DNA from: Deltaproteobacteria bacterium
GTDB lineage: Bacteria; Myxococcota_A; Polyangia; Polyangiales; Polyangiaceae
Assembly: GCA_016218915.1 (NCBI GenBank)
Contig: JACRCQ010000076.1
Coordinates: 36,618 to 100,617, forward strand
Direction: 5' to 3'
DNA length: 64,000 nucleotides
Shown: positions 15,637 to 24,482 of the stretch, piece after piece
Layout: each line of letters starts with the position of its first letter
Position numbering within the stretch: position 1 is the stretch's first letter
Program-made: the position numbers and the translations under genes
The notes under the pieces: generated by a model
The model's database searches: none
What the model was told of the DNA's origin: nothing
The model's input: only the letters and a program-made list of their open reading frames with translations

Positions 15637-18155
15637 GGCGTGTCCGCAACCTCCATCCTGGCTAGGGGGCTATCGGGATCGTAGATGAGGAAGGGGGCAA
15701 GCGGGCGAAGCAGATTGAGCATCTGCGCGGGGACCGAGGCGCGCAGCTCTTCGCTGCTGGCGTGCAGCCCAGCGGCGTTGGCCACGATGTCGAGCAGGGA
15801 GCTTTCCGGGACCGGAAGCTCGATCACCGGACTGTCGTCTTCGACCCCGGCGAGGGAGCGTGCCTCGGCGAGCGCCTGGCGGAATCCGCCGAGGCGATCG
15901 ATGAGCTTGTGGTTGAGGGCCTGCCTGCCCATCCACACGCGACCCCGGGCCACCGCATCGACCTTGTCCGCGCTCATGTGCCGTCCACGGGAGACCCGGT
16001 CGATGAACACGTCATAGAACTGCTTGACCTTTGCGCCGAGCAGCTTCTTCTCCTCGTCAGTGAATGGACGGAACACCGACTCGGCGTCGGCGTGCGGAGC
16101 GGTTCGCATCGTCTCGACCGTGATGCCAACCTTGGTCAGCAGCTGGGCGATGTCAGCCTTGCCGTAGAAGATGCCGATCGAGCCGGTGGTGGTGTACGGG
16201 GTGGCGAAGATCAGCTTGCCGGGCGTTGCGGCGTAGTAACCGCCGCTTGCGGCCACCGTACCCATGGACACGATGAGCGGCTTCGCGCGCGCGATCAGCT
16301 CGGCCTCGCGCCAGATCACGTCAGCGGCCATCGACGAGCCGCCGGGGCTTTCGATGCGGAACACCACGGCGCGCACGGACGGGTCTTCGCGAGCGGTCTT
16401 GAGCGCCTTGGCGATGGTGTAGGAGCCGGCCAGGCGCATGCCGAGCAGCGGCACCTTCCGGCTCTCGCCGTCGATCATGTCGCCGTCCAGATACACGACT
16501 GCCACGCCTGGGCGCTCGCCGAAGGACCGGTCCTCGACCGGCTCGTAGTCGTCGGTGAGCGACGACGAGCGTCCGCCGAGCACCTCGTAGACCACACGCC
16601 GAAGCTCGTCGTCGTAGGCGTAGCCGTCCACCAGCCGGGCGCGAAGCGCCTCGGAAGCCGTGAACGGGCCGTTGTTGATGCTCGCGCGCAGCGCCGCGGG
16701 ATCGAGGTGCCGGCCACGGGCCACGTCGGCGACGAACTCGGACTCGGTCTCGCGCATGTTGGCCGCGTTGGCCTCTCGCGCAGCCTGGCTCGCCCCTTCG
16801 TGCGTGAACTCCTCTGGGGCGCCCTTGTACGCGCCGATGCGCACGAACTCTGCGCGCACACCCAGATTGGTCAGGAGCCCGGCCAGGTAGATGCGCTCGG
16901 ACTTGAGCCCCGAGAATCGGATGCCACCCGCAGGATTGAGCACGATGCGATCCGCGTGCGAGCACAGGTACAGCGCGCGCGAACCCTCGGATTCCATGTG
17001 GCAGATGACCTTCTTGCCGTGCGCGCGAAGCAGCTGCACCGCGTCGGCCATCTCGTTGGCGTGGGCCATCGAGGACGCAGGCTCGGTCTTGAGATGGAAG
17101 ACGACCGCGTCGATCTCCGGGTCGCGCGCCATCGTCCAGAGCTTCTGGAGCATGTGGATGTGGCGACGATTGGACGGCGTGCTCGTGATGCGAAAGCGCA
17201 CCGCGTGGGCGGGGGCTGGAACACCCGGGTCGCGCCATCCCCGGACCGAAACGCCGGTGACGAATCCCGCTCCGTCGCGCCCTCCAATCGCACCACCGAA
17301 CACGCCGCCGCCGGTCAGAACCATATGCGGGAACGTCAGGTCGATCAGCGCCGAGGCCGCGATCTCGCCCTTGGTGCTCTCGGGAGTCCGGGGCAGCATG
17401 GCCAGGTCCCCGCGGATCCGCCCGACGTACGGCACGTCGAAGGCGAGCACCCCGCGCGGCACCCAGCTCTTCTTGCTCTCGTCGCCGAAGTAGCGCGCCT
17501 CCAGCCCGACCTCGAGCGAGCTGTCGCCCAGGGGGCGCACGGAAGCTCCGAGATTGTAGCTCCGATCAATGCGATTGCCCGCGCTGCCCGAAGGGGCGTT
17601 CAGATCCTGGGCCACGGCTGCGACCGACAGGAATCGCGCAGGGCGCCCGGTCCAACCGAGCGAGATCGACGTCGGCCCGTTCACGGTCGCGTCGTTCGAG
17701 TAGACGTGCGCGATCGACATGCCGAGCGACGAGCTCTTGCCTCCGAAAGAAAGGCCCCACGTGAGCCAGGAGTACGGCGAGTCGTAGGGTGCAGGGGCGT
17801 GGTTGGGCGGACGCAGGAAGTCGAGACGGACGCCGGTTCCGAAGCCGAACGGAAGGGCGCCCGCAAGTGCGAACGAGTGCCCTCGCGCTGAGGACGTTCC
17901 TTCCATTCCCGTGCGCACCCAGTTCCATCGGAACTCGGCGCCTGGCATGAACGTCAGGTTGGCCGGGTTGACCACCAGCGCCGAAGCGTCGTCGCTGCTC
18001 GCGACGGCGCGTCCGGGCTCGGGTACGCGTTGGGCGCGGGCGGCGGGTGCCGCAAGCTCCTGTGCCTGGGTGCTGCGAGCCGAAAGCAGCAAGGCCGGCA
18101 CGATGCCGGCAAGGGCGAGGGCCGAGAGTCGACGAAGCCAGAGTCCGCGGTTCAT
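15633..18155 (-). CDS. Outer-membrane beta-barrel fused to SppA-type signal peptide peptidase (S49)
   Basis: 840 residues with a Sec signal peptide cut near residue 31. Residues about 45-310 have the alternating hydrophobic/aromatic strands of an outer-membrane barrel-like domain (FRWNWVRTGMEG, ISLGWTGRPARFLSVAAVAQDL, LEVGLEARYFG). Residues 320-840 are two S49 repeats of SppA. The catalytic dyad is preserved: Lys444 in RIGAYKGAPEEF and Ser637 in GTVAASGGYY. SppA normally sits in the inner membrane with one N-terminal anchor and digests cleaved signal peptides; here that anchor is replaced by a barrel-like domain. ATGA overlap with the gene upstream and GTGA overlap with the one downstream show translational coupling. 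Domain calls are by eye. Confidence 0.82.
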   Translation of the reverse strand: MNRGLWLRRLSALALAGIVPALLLSARSTQAQELAAPAARAQRVPEPGRAVASSDDASALVVNPANLTFMPGAEFRWNWVRTGMEGTSSARGHSFALAGALPFGFGTGVRLDFLRPPNHAPAPYDSPYSWLTWGLSFGGKSSSLGMSIAHVYSNDATVNGPTSISLGWTGRPARFLSVAAVAQDLNAPSGSAGNRIDRSYNLGASVRPLGDSSLEVGLEARYFGDESKKSWVPRGVLAFDVPYVGRIRGDLAMLPRTPESTKGEIAASALIDLTFPHMVLTGGGVFGGAIGGRDGAGFVTGVSVRGWRDPGVPAPAHAVRFRITSTPSNRRHIHMLQKLWTMARDPEIDAVVFHLKTEPASSMAHANEMADAVQLLRAHGKKVICHMESEGSRALYLCSHADRIVLNPAGGIRFSGLKSERIYLAGLLTNLGVRAEFVRIGAYKGAPEEFTHEGASQAAREANAANMRETESEFVADVARGRHLDPAALRASINNGPFTASEALRARLVDGYAYDDELRRVVYEVLGGRSSSLTDDYEPVEDRSFGERPGVAVVYLDGDMIDGESRKVPLLGMRLAGSYTIAKALKTAREDPSVRAVVFRIESPGGSSMAADVIWREAELIARAKPLIVSMGTVAASGGYYAATPGKLIFATPYTTTGSIGIFYGKADIAQLLTKVGITVETMRTAPHADAESVFRPFTDEEKKLLGAKVKQFYDVFIDRVSRGRHMSADKVDAVARGRVWMGRQALNHKLIDRLGGFRQALAEARSLAGVEDDSPVIELPVPESSLLDIVANAAGLHASSEELRASVPAQMLNLLRPLAPFLIYDPDSPLARMEVADTP

Positions 18156-19300
18156 TCAGGTCCTGCCTGCGCGATTTGCATGCCTCGCGCCTGAGCCACT
18201 TCAGCGATCTCGGGTCGGCGCCGCTCCAGCTCCTCCATGTCCTTGACCGGCAGGAAGCGCGAGACAGCGCCGAGACGGGGAAGGTGAAGGAATCGTGTCG
18301 CAAGCGTGGAAGTGATCTCGCCGATCAGCCGCTCGAACTGCACGGCCTTCCGGTCCCCGACCTTCTTGGACACCTGCACCCAGGTGAACTCCATGTCCAG
18401 ATCGAGCAGCGCCCGCGCCGTAACCAGGAACGTGTTCGTGTTGAACACACGCACGGTCGTGGGATCGAACTCGCGCGGCAATCGGAACTCCTCCAGGATC
18501 AACCGGCGTCCATTCCAGCGGACCGGGATGCCCCCCTTGTCGCTGCCGAGCTTGTCCACGACCTCCACTGTGACCGGGTCGCGGTGCTGGATGTGCGCCC
18601 CGAGGATCGCGGGGTCGATCGTTGCGCCCAGATTGTCGATGTTGGCGATGGCGACGTACTTGCCGCCCCGAGCGAGGAATCGCTCCAGCAGGCCGCTCCG
18701 GCGCAGCGCTGCTGGCAGGTCGCCGTGTCCCGGGGCGTACAAGCTCGGCTTGTCCCCCTCCTCCCGGAACAGATGTCCGTCCTCGGTGAGGCGAACCGAC
18801 AGGTTCTGCTGGAACGTCGCGATGTCGTCCTGCCGAAGGTGCGAGCCGAGCGCTTCGCGCAGCCGCGCATCGGTCGCATGGCTCGTCATCAGCCACAGCG
18901 GCACCTGCTTGGCGGCCAGCTTGCTCCAGTGCCTGTTTTCCGCGAGACGCAGATCGAGGAACGTCTTGTCCCCGAGCGCGGGCACCAGCGCCTTGACCAC
19001 GCCCCCCATGCGCGTGGCCATGCCGCCTGCGAGAACGACGACCGCGAGCTCGCCCCGGGCCAGAGACTGCATGCCCAGGTCACTGAGCGCCGCGTGCTCC
19101 GCCGTGCCCTGATCGGGCAGCTTCGCCAGATCGTCGGCAAGGGGCGCTGTCACTCCGCCCGGAAGTCGGTTTCGGGCATCGACGTCCTCGGCCATCCGTG
19201 ACGCGAGGCGCAACAACAGCTCAATCTCGAAGCCGTTTCGGGCCAGCTCGTCAAGCAGGTCTGCTGGAAGCGTCTTGATCTCGTGGGCCAGAGTTTCCAT
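18152..19300 (-). CDS. UTP-glucose-1-phosphate uridylyltransferase-like (eukaryotic-type UGPase/UAP family)
   Basis: 382 residues with the nucleotidyltransferase signature LAGGMATRMGGVVKALVPA and later family blocks (IANIDNLGATIDP, DKGGIPVRWNGR, VFNTNTFLV). These resemble the eukaryotic-type UGPase/UDP-GlcNAc pyrophosphorylase superfamily more than bacterial GalU. Such enzymes make UDP-sugars for envelope polysaccharides. The ATG at 19300 is preceded by GGAGG 7 nt away; an upstream ATG at 19348 has none at proper distance. First gene of the four- or five-gene minus-strand operon with the SppA fusion, pseudo-ABC protein and S9 peptidase. Exact sugar substrate is not evident. Confidence 0.78.
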   Translation of the reverse strand: METLAHEIKTLPADLLDELARNGFEIELLLRLASRMAEDVDARNRLPGGVTAPLADDLAKLPDQGTAEHAALSDLGMQSLARGELAVVVLAGGMATRMGGVVKALVPALGDKTFLDLRLAENRHWSKLAAKQVPLWLMTSHATDARLREALGSHLRQDDIATFQQNLSVRLTEDGHLFREEGDKPSLYAPGHGDLPAALRRSGLLERFLARGGKYVAIANIDNLGATIDPAILGAHIQHRDPVTVEVVDKLGSDKGGIPVRWNGRRLILEEFRLPREFDPTTVRVFNTNTFLVTARALLDLDMEFTWVQVSKKVGDRKAVQFERLIGEITSTLATRFLHLPRLGAVSRFLPVKDMEELERRRPEIAEVAQARGMQIAQAGPE

Positions 19301-19515
19301 CCCGTCCTCCGCACGAGCGGGAGCGCCGCGATCGTGGTGCGCAAGCATGGCCGCCGACAGCCTCGAGCGTCAATCGGAACGCGCCATCAGGTGCAGACCC
19401 CGACGATTCTCCCCGTCTGCGAAGAGGTGCGCGAGGGTGGACAGGGGTGCGGGGGAATACAATGACGGGCGTCCGGAGTTCGACTCTGGTAGTCTTTGGA
19501 TTTCGGCGGGGAGCC

Positions 19516-19890
19516 ATGATGCGAAACCGACTGTCGATTGGGTGGGCTTGCCTGTTGGCGACAGCGATCGCACCGCTTTCGATCGGGTGCACGGCGACAT
19601 TCGAAGCGCATCCGCCCCGGTCTGTCTATGTGGCGCGTCCGCCCCCTGAGCCCTTGCCGGAGATGAAGAGCGGCCCCCCTGCGGCGGGCATGGCATGGAT
19701 CGGCGGCTACTGGCATTTCAACGGCACCGACTACGTGTGGATCCCAGGGCACTGGGAGTCCCCAAGGCCAGGGTGGGCCTGGAAGCCACCAGCGGTCGTC
19801 TACTCGCAGCAACGCCGCGCCTGGGTCTACGAGCACGGCCAGTGGCAGCCTGCTGATCCGGGCGTCGCTGAAGCCAAAGCCGCGCACTGA
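19516..19890 (+). CDS. YXWGXW-repeat lipoprotein
   Basis: 124 residues starting at the ATG after GGGGAG. The signal peptide ends in a lipobox (LSIGC), so it should be lipidated. The mature part carries two copies of the YXWGXW-type repeat: AWIGGYWHFNGTDYVWIPG and HWESPRPGWAWKPP. The family is widespread, surface or periplasmic, and without a defined biochemical role. Divergent from the UGPase operon (215 bp between). The downstream kinase gene is 93 bp away on the same strand. Confidence 0.75.
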   Translation: MMRNRLSIGWACLLATAIAPLSIGCTATFEAHPPRSVYVARPPPEPLPEMKSGPPAAGMAWIGGYWHFNGTDYVWIPGHWESPRPGWAWKPPAVVYSQQRRAWVYEHGQWQPADPGVAEAKAAH

Positions 19891-19983
19891 CCCTTCCGCA
19901 AAGAAAACACGCAACCGATCACCCGGACCGTCCGATAGGGCAGCGTGCGCACCCTTCGTGCGCCCAGCACCGAGGTGTTCGGC

Positions 19984-21159
19984 ATGAGCAAGCCATCTCA
20001 GTTCAGCTTGAAAGAAGGCGCGTGGATCGGCGGCACGCCGTATCGGGTGGTCCGGCCGCTCGGTCTTGGTGGCATGGGAGAGGTCTACGAGGTCGACCAC
20101 ACGCGCACTGGCACGCGCCGGGCGATCAAGGTGCTTCGCGATGCCAAGGACGTGTCCGGCAATGCAGCGGTTCGGCTGACACGCGAAGGCCGCGCGCTCG
20201 CTGTCATCGATCACCCGCACGTGGTGCGCGTCTTCGAGATCGGCGCCATCGCCGATGGCCGTCCCTACTTCGCCATGCAGCTGCTCGAAGGCACGACGCT
20301 TCGCGGCTTGCTCGCACGCGAGCGCAAGCTCGCCCCGGCTCGCGCATTGCGCTTGATGCTCCAGGCCCTGGCCGGGCTCCAGGCCGTGCATGAGCACGGG
20401 ATCGTGCATCGTGACGTCAAGCCGACCAACCTGTTCGTGTGCCGAGGCGAGATGGTCAAGGTGCTCGATTTCGGGGTCGCCAAGCTGCTGTACGGCGCGA
20501 CGATGAGCCCGAGCACCGCCGAGGGGCTGGTGCTCGGAACGATGCGGTACATGGCGCCCGAGCAGCTGAGCGGTGCGCCTGTCTCGTGTGCAACCGATGT
20601 CTACGCTTCGGCGCTCGTGCTCTTCGAGCTGATCGCAGGGAGGCACGCATTCCAGGGGCCCAAGGGCAGCGAGGCATCCGTGGTGGCGCGACTTCGCGAG
20701 GTTGCGCCTCGTCTGTCGAGCGTAGCGGACGTGCCCCTGCCGGCAGCGTTCGATGACGTGATGGCCCGCGCGCTCGACCGCAATCCTGCCAAACGCTACC
20801 AGACGGCCGCTGCGTTTGCAGAGGCGCTGCGCGACTCCTGGGGGACGCGTGTGGTGATCGAACGCGTGCCCCGCCCTTCCCACCTGCCTCGAAAGGTGGA
20901 CCTCGACTGGACTTCGCCGTCCGAGGGAGAGGATACGGCGGAAGCGACCCGCGTATGGTGCCCGGAACGTCGCGTCGAGCCCGAGATGCGGCCGGACGCG
21001 ATGCTTCGGTTGGGCATGGTGGCATCGATTTGCTCGCTCGTTCTCGGGAGCATCGCTGTGACGGTGGCGATTGCGGGGGCCCTTTCGCATGCCGGGCCCA
21101 GGTCCAGGATCGAGCTGCCGCAGGCGCCGGCGGGTCATCTGACGGGCGCTCCGCGGTAG
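19984..21159 (+). CDS. Hanks-type Ser/Thr protein kinase with C-terminal membrane segment
   Basis: 391 residues. The kinase domain (about 15-285) is complete: Gly loop LGLGGMGEVYE, ATP Lys in RRAIKVL, catalytic HRDVKPTN, metal-binding DFGVAK and the APEQ block. About 60 variable residues follow, then one hydrophobic segment (LGMVASICSLVLGSIAVTVAIAG, truncated here) and a short Pro-rich tail, so it is a cytoplasmic kinase with a membrane anchor near its end. ATG at 19984 follows GAGG 9 nt upstream. Such kinases are numerous in myxobacteria. No extracytoplasmic sensor domain is present; substrate unknown. Confidence 0.92.
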   Translation: MSKPSQFSLKEGAWIGGTPYRVVRPLGLGGMGEVYEVDHTRTGTRRAIKVLRDAKDVSGNAAVRLTREGRALAVIDHPHVVRVFEIGAIADGRPYFAMQLLEGTTLRGLLARERKLAPARALRLMLQALAGLQAVHEHGIVHRDVKPTNLFVCRGEMVKVLDFGVAKLLYGATMSPSTAEGLVLGTMRYMAPEQLSGAPVSCATDVYASALVLFELIAGRHAFQGPKGSEASVVARLREVAPRLSSVADVPLPAAFDDVMARALDRNPAKRYQTAAAFAEALRDSWGTRVVIERVPRPSHLPRKVDLDWTSPSEGEDTAEATRVWCPERRVEPEMRPDAMLRLGMVASICSLVLGSIAVTVAIAGALSHAGPRSRIELPQAPAGHLTGAPR

Positions 21160-21185
21160 CCGTCATCCGCGGACCGGCTCGGCAG

Positions 21186-21194
21186 TGCTAGACT
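21186..21194 (+). promoter_or_regulatory. Extended -10-like element TGCTAGACT upstream of the transglutaminase gene
   Basis: TGC-TAGACT ends 7 nt before the ATG at 21202. The ATG would be almost at the transcription start, so the message may be leaderless. There is no convincing -35. One of several TGCTAG-type elements in the window. Confidence 0.45.
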
Positions 21195-21201
21195 CGGCTC
21201 G

Positions 21202-22785
21202 ATGCGACTTGAGATGAAACGAGTGATGAGCGCGGTGACGCTGGTGTGCGCCGTGCTCGCGATCTCGTTCGGGGTGCGGGCTGACATCCCGCAGACCGTG
21301 CTGCACGAGTTCATCCCGGCGGATTCGCGCGAGGACATCGAGCTGTCGGCGACCACGCCAGATGGGAGCATGCCGGCTGCGATCGAGACGCCGAGCGGTG
21401 TGGTGGCGGCGCCGGACACCACGCGGCTTCCGACGCCGACCGAGAAGTCCTACGGTGGAGCGTCGGCGAACCCGGGCGCGGAGAAGATCTTCACGCCGGA
21501 CCTGGATACGCGTCGTCCTAATGTTTCCCGCTACGACGATCCGTTCTCTCCGTCGACCGCGCCCTACAAGCGTCTGCGCGCGTTCGACGCGGTGCTCGAG
21601 GACTTCTCGATGACGGTGGCCGATTCCGGCGCGCGGAGCGTGCCGGTCGGAGGGGCAGCGCTCAGCACCGAGGACAGCTTCTTCGGGGATCTCACGGTGG
21701 ATCTGGTGCCTGGCGACGGGGTCCCGATTCCGACGGTCGGCCCCGGGGCGCGCGTGATCAAGATGGTGACCGTGCCCGCGGTGGGATTGACGATCACCGC
21801 GGACAGCGCGGACAACTGGTACGCACGCGCCAACGTGCGAGCACGCGTGCGCTTGGTGGAATGGCTCGCGATCCCCCGCGAGACGTTTGGTGGCGTGCTG
21901 CGAGACACGCCGATCTCGCGTCTTCGCGGCGCGCGTCCCGTGCCCGACAACGTCCGAAGGTCCGCGCTCGAAGTCGCGCGCACGATCGGCGTGTCCTCCA
22001 ACGGCACCGTTCGAGATGCCGTCGGGCCCATGGTGGCGTGGTTCCGCTCGTTCGAGCCTTCCGAGGATCCGCCTCGCGGAAGAGAGAACAAGTACCTCGA
22101 CCTCGCACTATCCAAAAAGGGTGTGTGCCGCCATCGCGCCTACGCCTTCGTCGTCACCGCGCTCGCCCTCGGCATCCCGTCGCGGCTCGTGGTGAACGAA
22201 GCGCATGCGTGGGTCGAGGTGTTCGACGGCGCGCTGTGGAGGCGCATCGATCTTGGCGGCGCTGCAGCGCACATCGAGCAGGATCCCGCGGACGCGCGTC
22301 CTGCGCACCGATCGCCTGCCGATCCGTTCCCATGGCCCGCCAAGGCCGATTCCGGCGAGGACAGCGCGCGCCGCAGCCGCGCAGAGCAGGACAGCAACGG
22401 AGGCGGCAACGGGGGAGGCTCGCAGACCGGTCCGTCGCCCATTCGAACGGCCAATGGATCCAACGTCGGGCCCGCGGACCGCGTGCTTTCGACCTCGAGA
22501 ATCGCCATCCTGACCAACGACCCACGCGTGATGCGTGGCTCTCCCCTTCGCGTCGAAGGCACCGTGATCGGCTCGCAAGGACCGTGCAGCCACGTGCGCG
22601 TGGACGTCGTGCTGGTCGACGCGCGCACGTCCAAGGAGATGACGATCGGATCGCTTTCCACCGATGAGCAGGGCAGGTACCAGGGGGCTGTGGTGATGCC
22701 GCTCGAGGTACCGGTCGGGGACTATGACCTGCTGGTATCGACGCCAGGCGACGGCAGCTGCGGGGCGGGCCGAAGCGGCGGATGA
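21202..22785 (+). CDS. Secreted transglutaminase-like protein
   Basis: 527 residues with an N-terminal signal peptide (cut near residue 28). The central transglutaminase-like domain (about 270-350) has the Cys in KKGVCRHRAYAFVVTALALG, the His in NEAHAWVEVF and the Asp in RRIDLGG, i.e. a Cys-His-Asp triad of the papain-like fold. A Gly/Asn-rich linker and a C-terminal beta-sandwich domain (LRVEGTVIG, YDLLVSTPGDG) follow. Bacterial members act as peptidases or cross-linkers in the envelope. No SD lies before the ATG, consistent with a leaderless transcript. Substrate not inferable. Confidence 0.8.
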   Translation: MRLEMKRVMSAVTLVCAVLAISFGVRADIPQTVLHEFIPADSREDIELSATTPDGSMPAAIETPSGVVAAPDTTRLPTPTEKSYGGASANPGAEKIFTPDLDTRRPNVSRYDDPFSPSTAPYKRLRAFDAVLEDFSMTVADSGARSVPVGGAALSTEDSFFGDLTVDLVPGDGVPIPTVGPGARVIKMVTVPAVGLTITADSADNWYARANVRARVRLVEWLAIPRETFGGVLRDTPISRLRGARPVPDNVRRSALEVARTIGVSSNGTVRDAVGPMVAWFRSFEPSEDPPRGRENKYLDLALSKKGVCRHRAYAFVVTALALGIPSRLVVNEAHAWVEVFDGALWRRIDLGGAAAHIEQDPADARPAHRSPADPFPWPAKADSGEDSARRSRAEQDSNGGGNGGGSQTGPSPIRTANGSNVGPADRVLSTSRIAILTNDPRVMRGSPLRVEGTVIGSQGPCSHVRVDVVLVDARTSKEMTIGSLSTDEQGRYQGAVVMPLEVPVGDYDLLVSTPGDGSCGAGRSGG

Positions 22786-22930
22786 TCGCGAAAACAATAG
22801 GTATTCTTCGGATCCAAGACGCGTTGTGCCACGTGCGCTCACCGGCCCGAAGTCCCTGGGCTGACCGTGCGCGGTTCTTTCGTTGACGCCACGCCGCGGC
22901 TCACTACGATTCCATAGCGGAGGTGCAGAG

Positions 22931-23911
22931 ATGCGCTCTACCGCCTGGCTTGTCCTTCCATTGCTTGCAATTGCCCCGTTCTACGCGTGCGCACAGGGCA
23001 CGCCCACGGACAACGTGATCCCCGGAAACCCGCAGGACGGAAGTGTCGGGGGCGCCGGCGGAGAGCAGGGTGGCGGCGCCGGACAAGCCGGTGGCGCAGG
23101 CACCCAGAGCAATGGCGGCAGCCAGAATCAGGGGGGCAGCGCAGGCACAGCGGGCAGTGCAGGCACCGCAGCGGGTGGCGCAGCTGGAAGCGGCGGCGTC
23201 GCAGGCGGCGGCGGTAGCAGCGGTGCCGCAACCGGTGGCACAGCGGGCAGCGGCGCTGGCGGTGGTGGCACAGGTGGCAACAACTGCACGCCTCCGGTGC
23301 CCAACGCGCCTTGCGACACGTTCCCGCAGTGCGGCTGCAAGGCAGGCGAATCTTGCGACGTCAACAACGCGCAAACCGGCATGACCCAGTGCGGACCTAC
23401 GGACGACATCCCCAAGGGAACGGTCTGCCAGTACAACAACTCCTGCGCCCCTGGCCTGTCGTGCGTGGGGTTGACCTGCAAGCCGTTCTGCGAGAAGGCG
23501 ACCGATTGCAGCACTTCCGGAGCTGATTGCATCGGGGTGCAGTACACGCAGACCGACGGTGGATCAGGCGATGTGCCTGCCATGAAGGTGTGCACCGATC
23601 AGTGTGATCCGATCACGTCGCAAGGCTGCGGGGCTGGCGCTGGCTGCTACCCGATCGACGATCTCAACGTCAAGCCTGGCCATTCGCTCTGCGCAAAGGC
23701 TGGAACGAGCACCACGACGTGCAGCCCGACGGTCGACTGCGCACCAAGCTACGTCTGCCTGAGCGACAACCAGTGTCACAAGTGGTGCCGGTCCACGGTC
23801 CCGACCGACTGCACCGGTGGGCAGACCTGCTATCAGTTCCAGGACAACAGCACGCCGCCGGTCGTGGGCTTCTACTATGTCGGCGCGCAGGGCTTCGGCG
23901 TGTGCGGCTGA
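22931..23911 (+). CDS. Lipoprotein with Gly/Ala-rich stalk and Cys-rich C-terminal domain
   Basis: 326 residues from an ATG with GGAGG upstream. The signal peptide ends FYAC, a plausible lipobox. Residues about 35-125 are almost only Gly, Ala, Ser, Thr and Gln (a flexible stalk). The remainder is Cys-rich, with about 20 cysteines in blocks such as CNTxPCDTFPQCGCKAGESC and CQYNNSCAPGLSC, like disulfide-bonded surface modules common in myxobacteria. Followed after 40 bp by the cyclic-nucleotide-binding gene. Likely a cell-surface protein; ligand unknown. Confidence 0.72.
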   Translation: MRSTAWLVLPLLAIAPFYACAQGTPTDNVIPGNPQDGSVGGAGGEQGGGAGQAGGAGTQSNGGSQNQGGSAGTAGSAGTAAGGAAGSGGVAGGGGSSGAATGGTAGSGAGGGGTGGNNCTPPVPNAPCDTFPQCGCKAGESCDVNNAQTGMTQCGPTDDIPKGTVCQYNNSCAPGLSCVGLTCKPFCEKATDCSTSGADCIGVQYTQTDGGSGDVPAMKVCTDQCDPITSQGCGAGAGCYPIDDLNVKPGHSLCAKAGTSTTTCSPTVDCAPSYVCLSDNQCHKWCRSTVPTDCTGGQTCYQFQDNSTPPVVGFYYVGAQGFGVCG

Positions 23912-23951
23912 TCTCGGGTTCCACCCCCCACAGAGAATCTTCGAGCCAGCG

Positions 23952-24482
23952 ATGAACACTCCGAGCACGCACCCTCCTTTCGAGTCCAGCGTCAACGCGG
24001 AGACCCTCGGGCGGATCGGCCTGTTCGGTGGGCTCAACGAGGAGATGCTGACCTTCATCGCGGGCTGCTTGCGCGTGAGCACGCTGTCGCCTGGCGACGC
24101 TGTCTTCCACGAGGGGGAAAACGCAGCCGAGATGTTCGTGGTTCTCAGCGGCGAATTCGAAGTGCTCAAGCGATCCAAGCGCGGCATCGACGCGCGCGTC
24201 GCCATGCTCGGCATGGGTGACTGGTTCGGTGAGATGTCGATCCTCGACGTGCAGCCGCGCTCGGCCACGGTGCGCGCGCTCGCACCGTCGCGGCTCTTGC
24301 TGATCACGTCCGGCGACCTTGACGCGATCTACCGAAAAGATCAGAAATCCTACGCGCTGCTCGTGCTCAACGTTGCACGCGAGCTCAGCCGTCGCCTTCG
24401 CGTTGCCGACGGCATCCTCGCGGATCTGGTTGTGAGCTTGATTGACGATCTCGTGTCGTCACGACACGGGACCGCGACGTGA
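23952..24482 (+). CDS. Cyclic-nucleotide-binding-domain protein without DNA-binding domain
   Basis: 176 residues. One cNMP-binding domain (about 20-135) with the double-stranded beta-helix glycines (LSPGDAVFHEGENAAEMFVVLSG region) and the phosphate-binding cassette GEMSILDVQPRSATVRA, including the Arg that contacts the cyclic phosphate. The C-terminus is a helix (VARELSRRLRVADGILADL) and lacks the winged-helix DNA-binding domain of CRP. It therefore probably acts by protein contact. 40 bp after the lipoprotein gene; its stop codon abuts the stop of the convergent gene (TGATCA). Confidence 0.83.
   Translation: MNTPSTHPPFESSVNAETLGRIGLFGGLNEEMLTFIAGCLRVSTLSPGDAVFHEGENAAEMFVVLSGEFEVLKRSKRGIDARVAMLGMGDWFGEMSILDVQPRSATVRALAPSRLLLITSGDLDAIYRKDQKSYALLVLNVARELSRRLRVADGILADLVVSLIDDLVSSRHGTAT

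Noticed and set aside
15762-17891. 709-codon plus-strand frame
   Set aside because: Antisense to the SppA fusion whose catalytic motifs are clear; composition (H, R, V, G) is that of a high-GC shadow.
22904-23374. Cys/Ala-rich minus-strand frame
   Set aside because: Shadow of the Gly-rich stalk of the lipoprotein gene on the plus strand.
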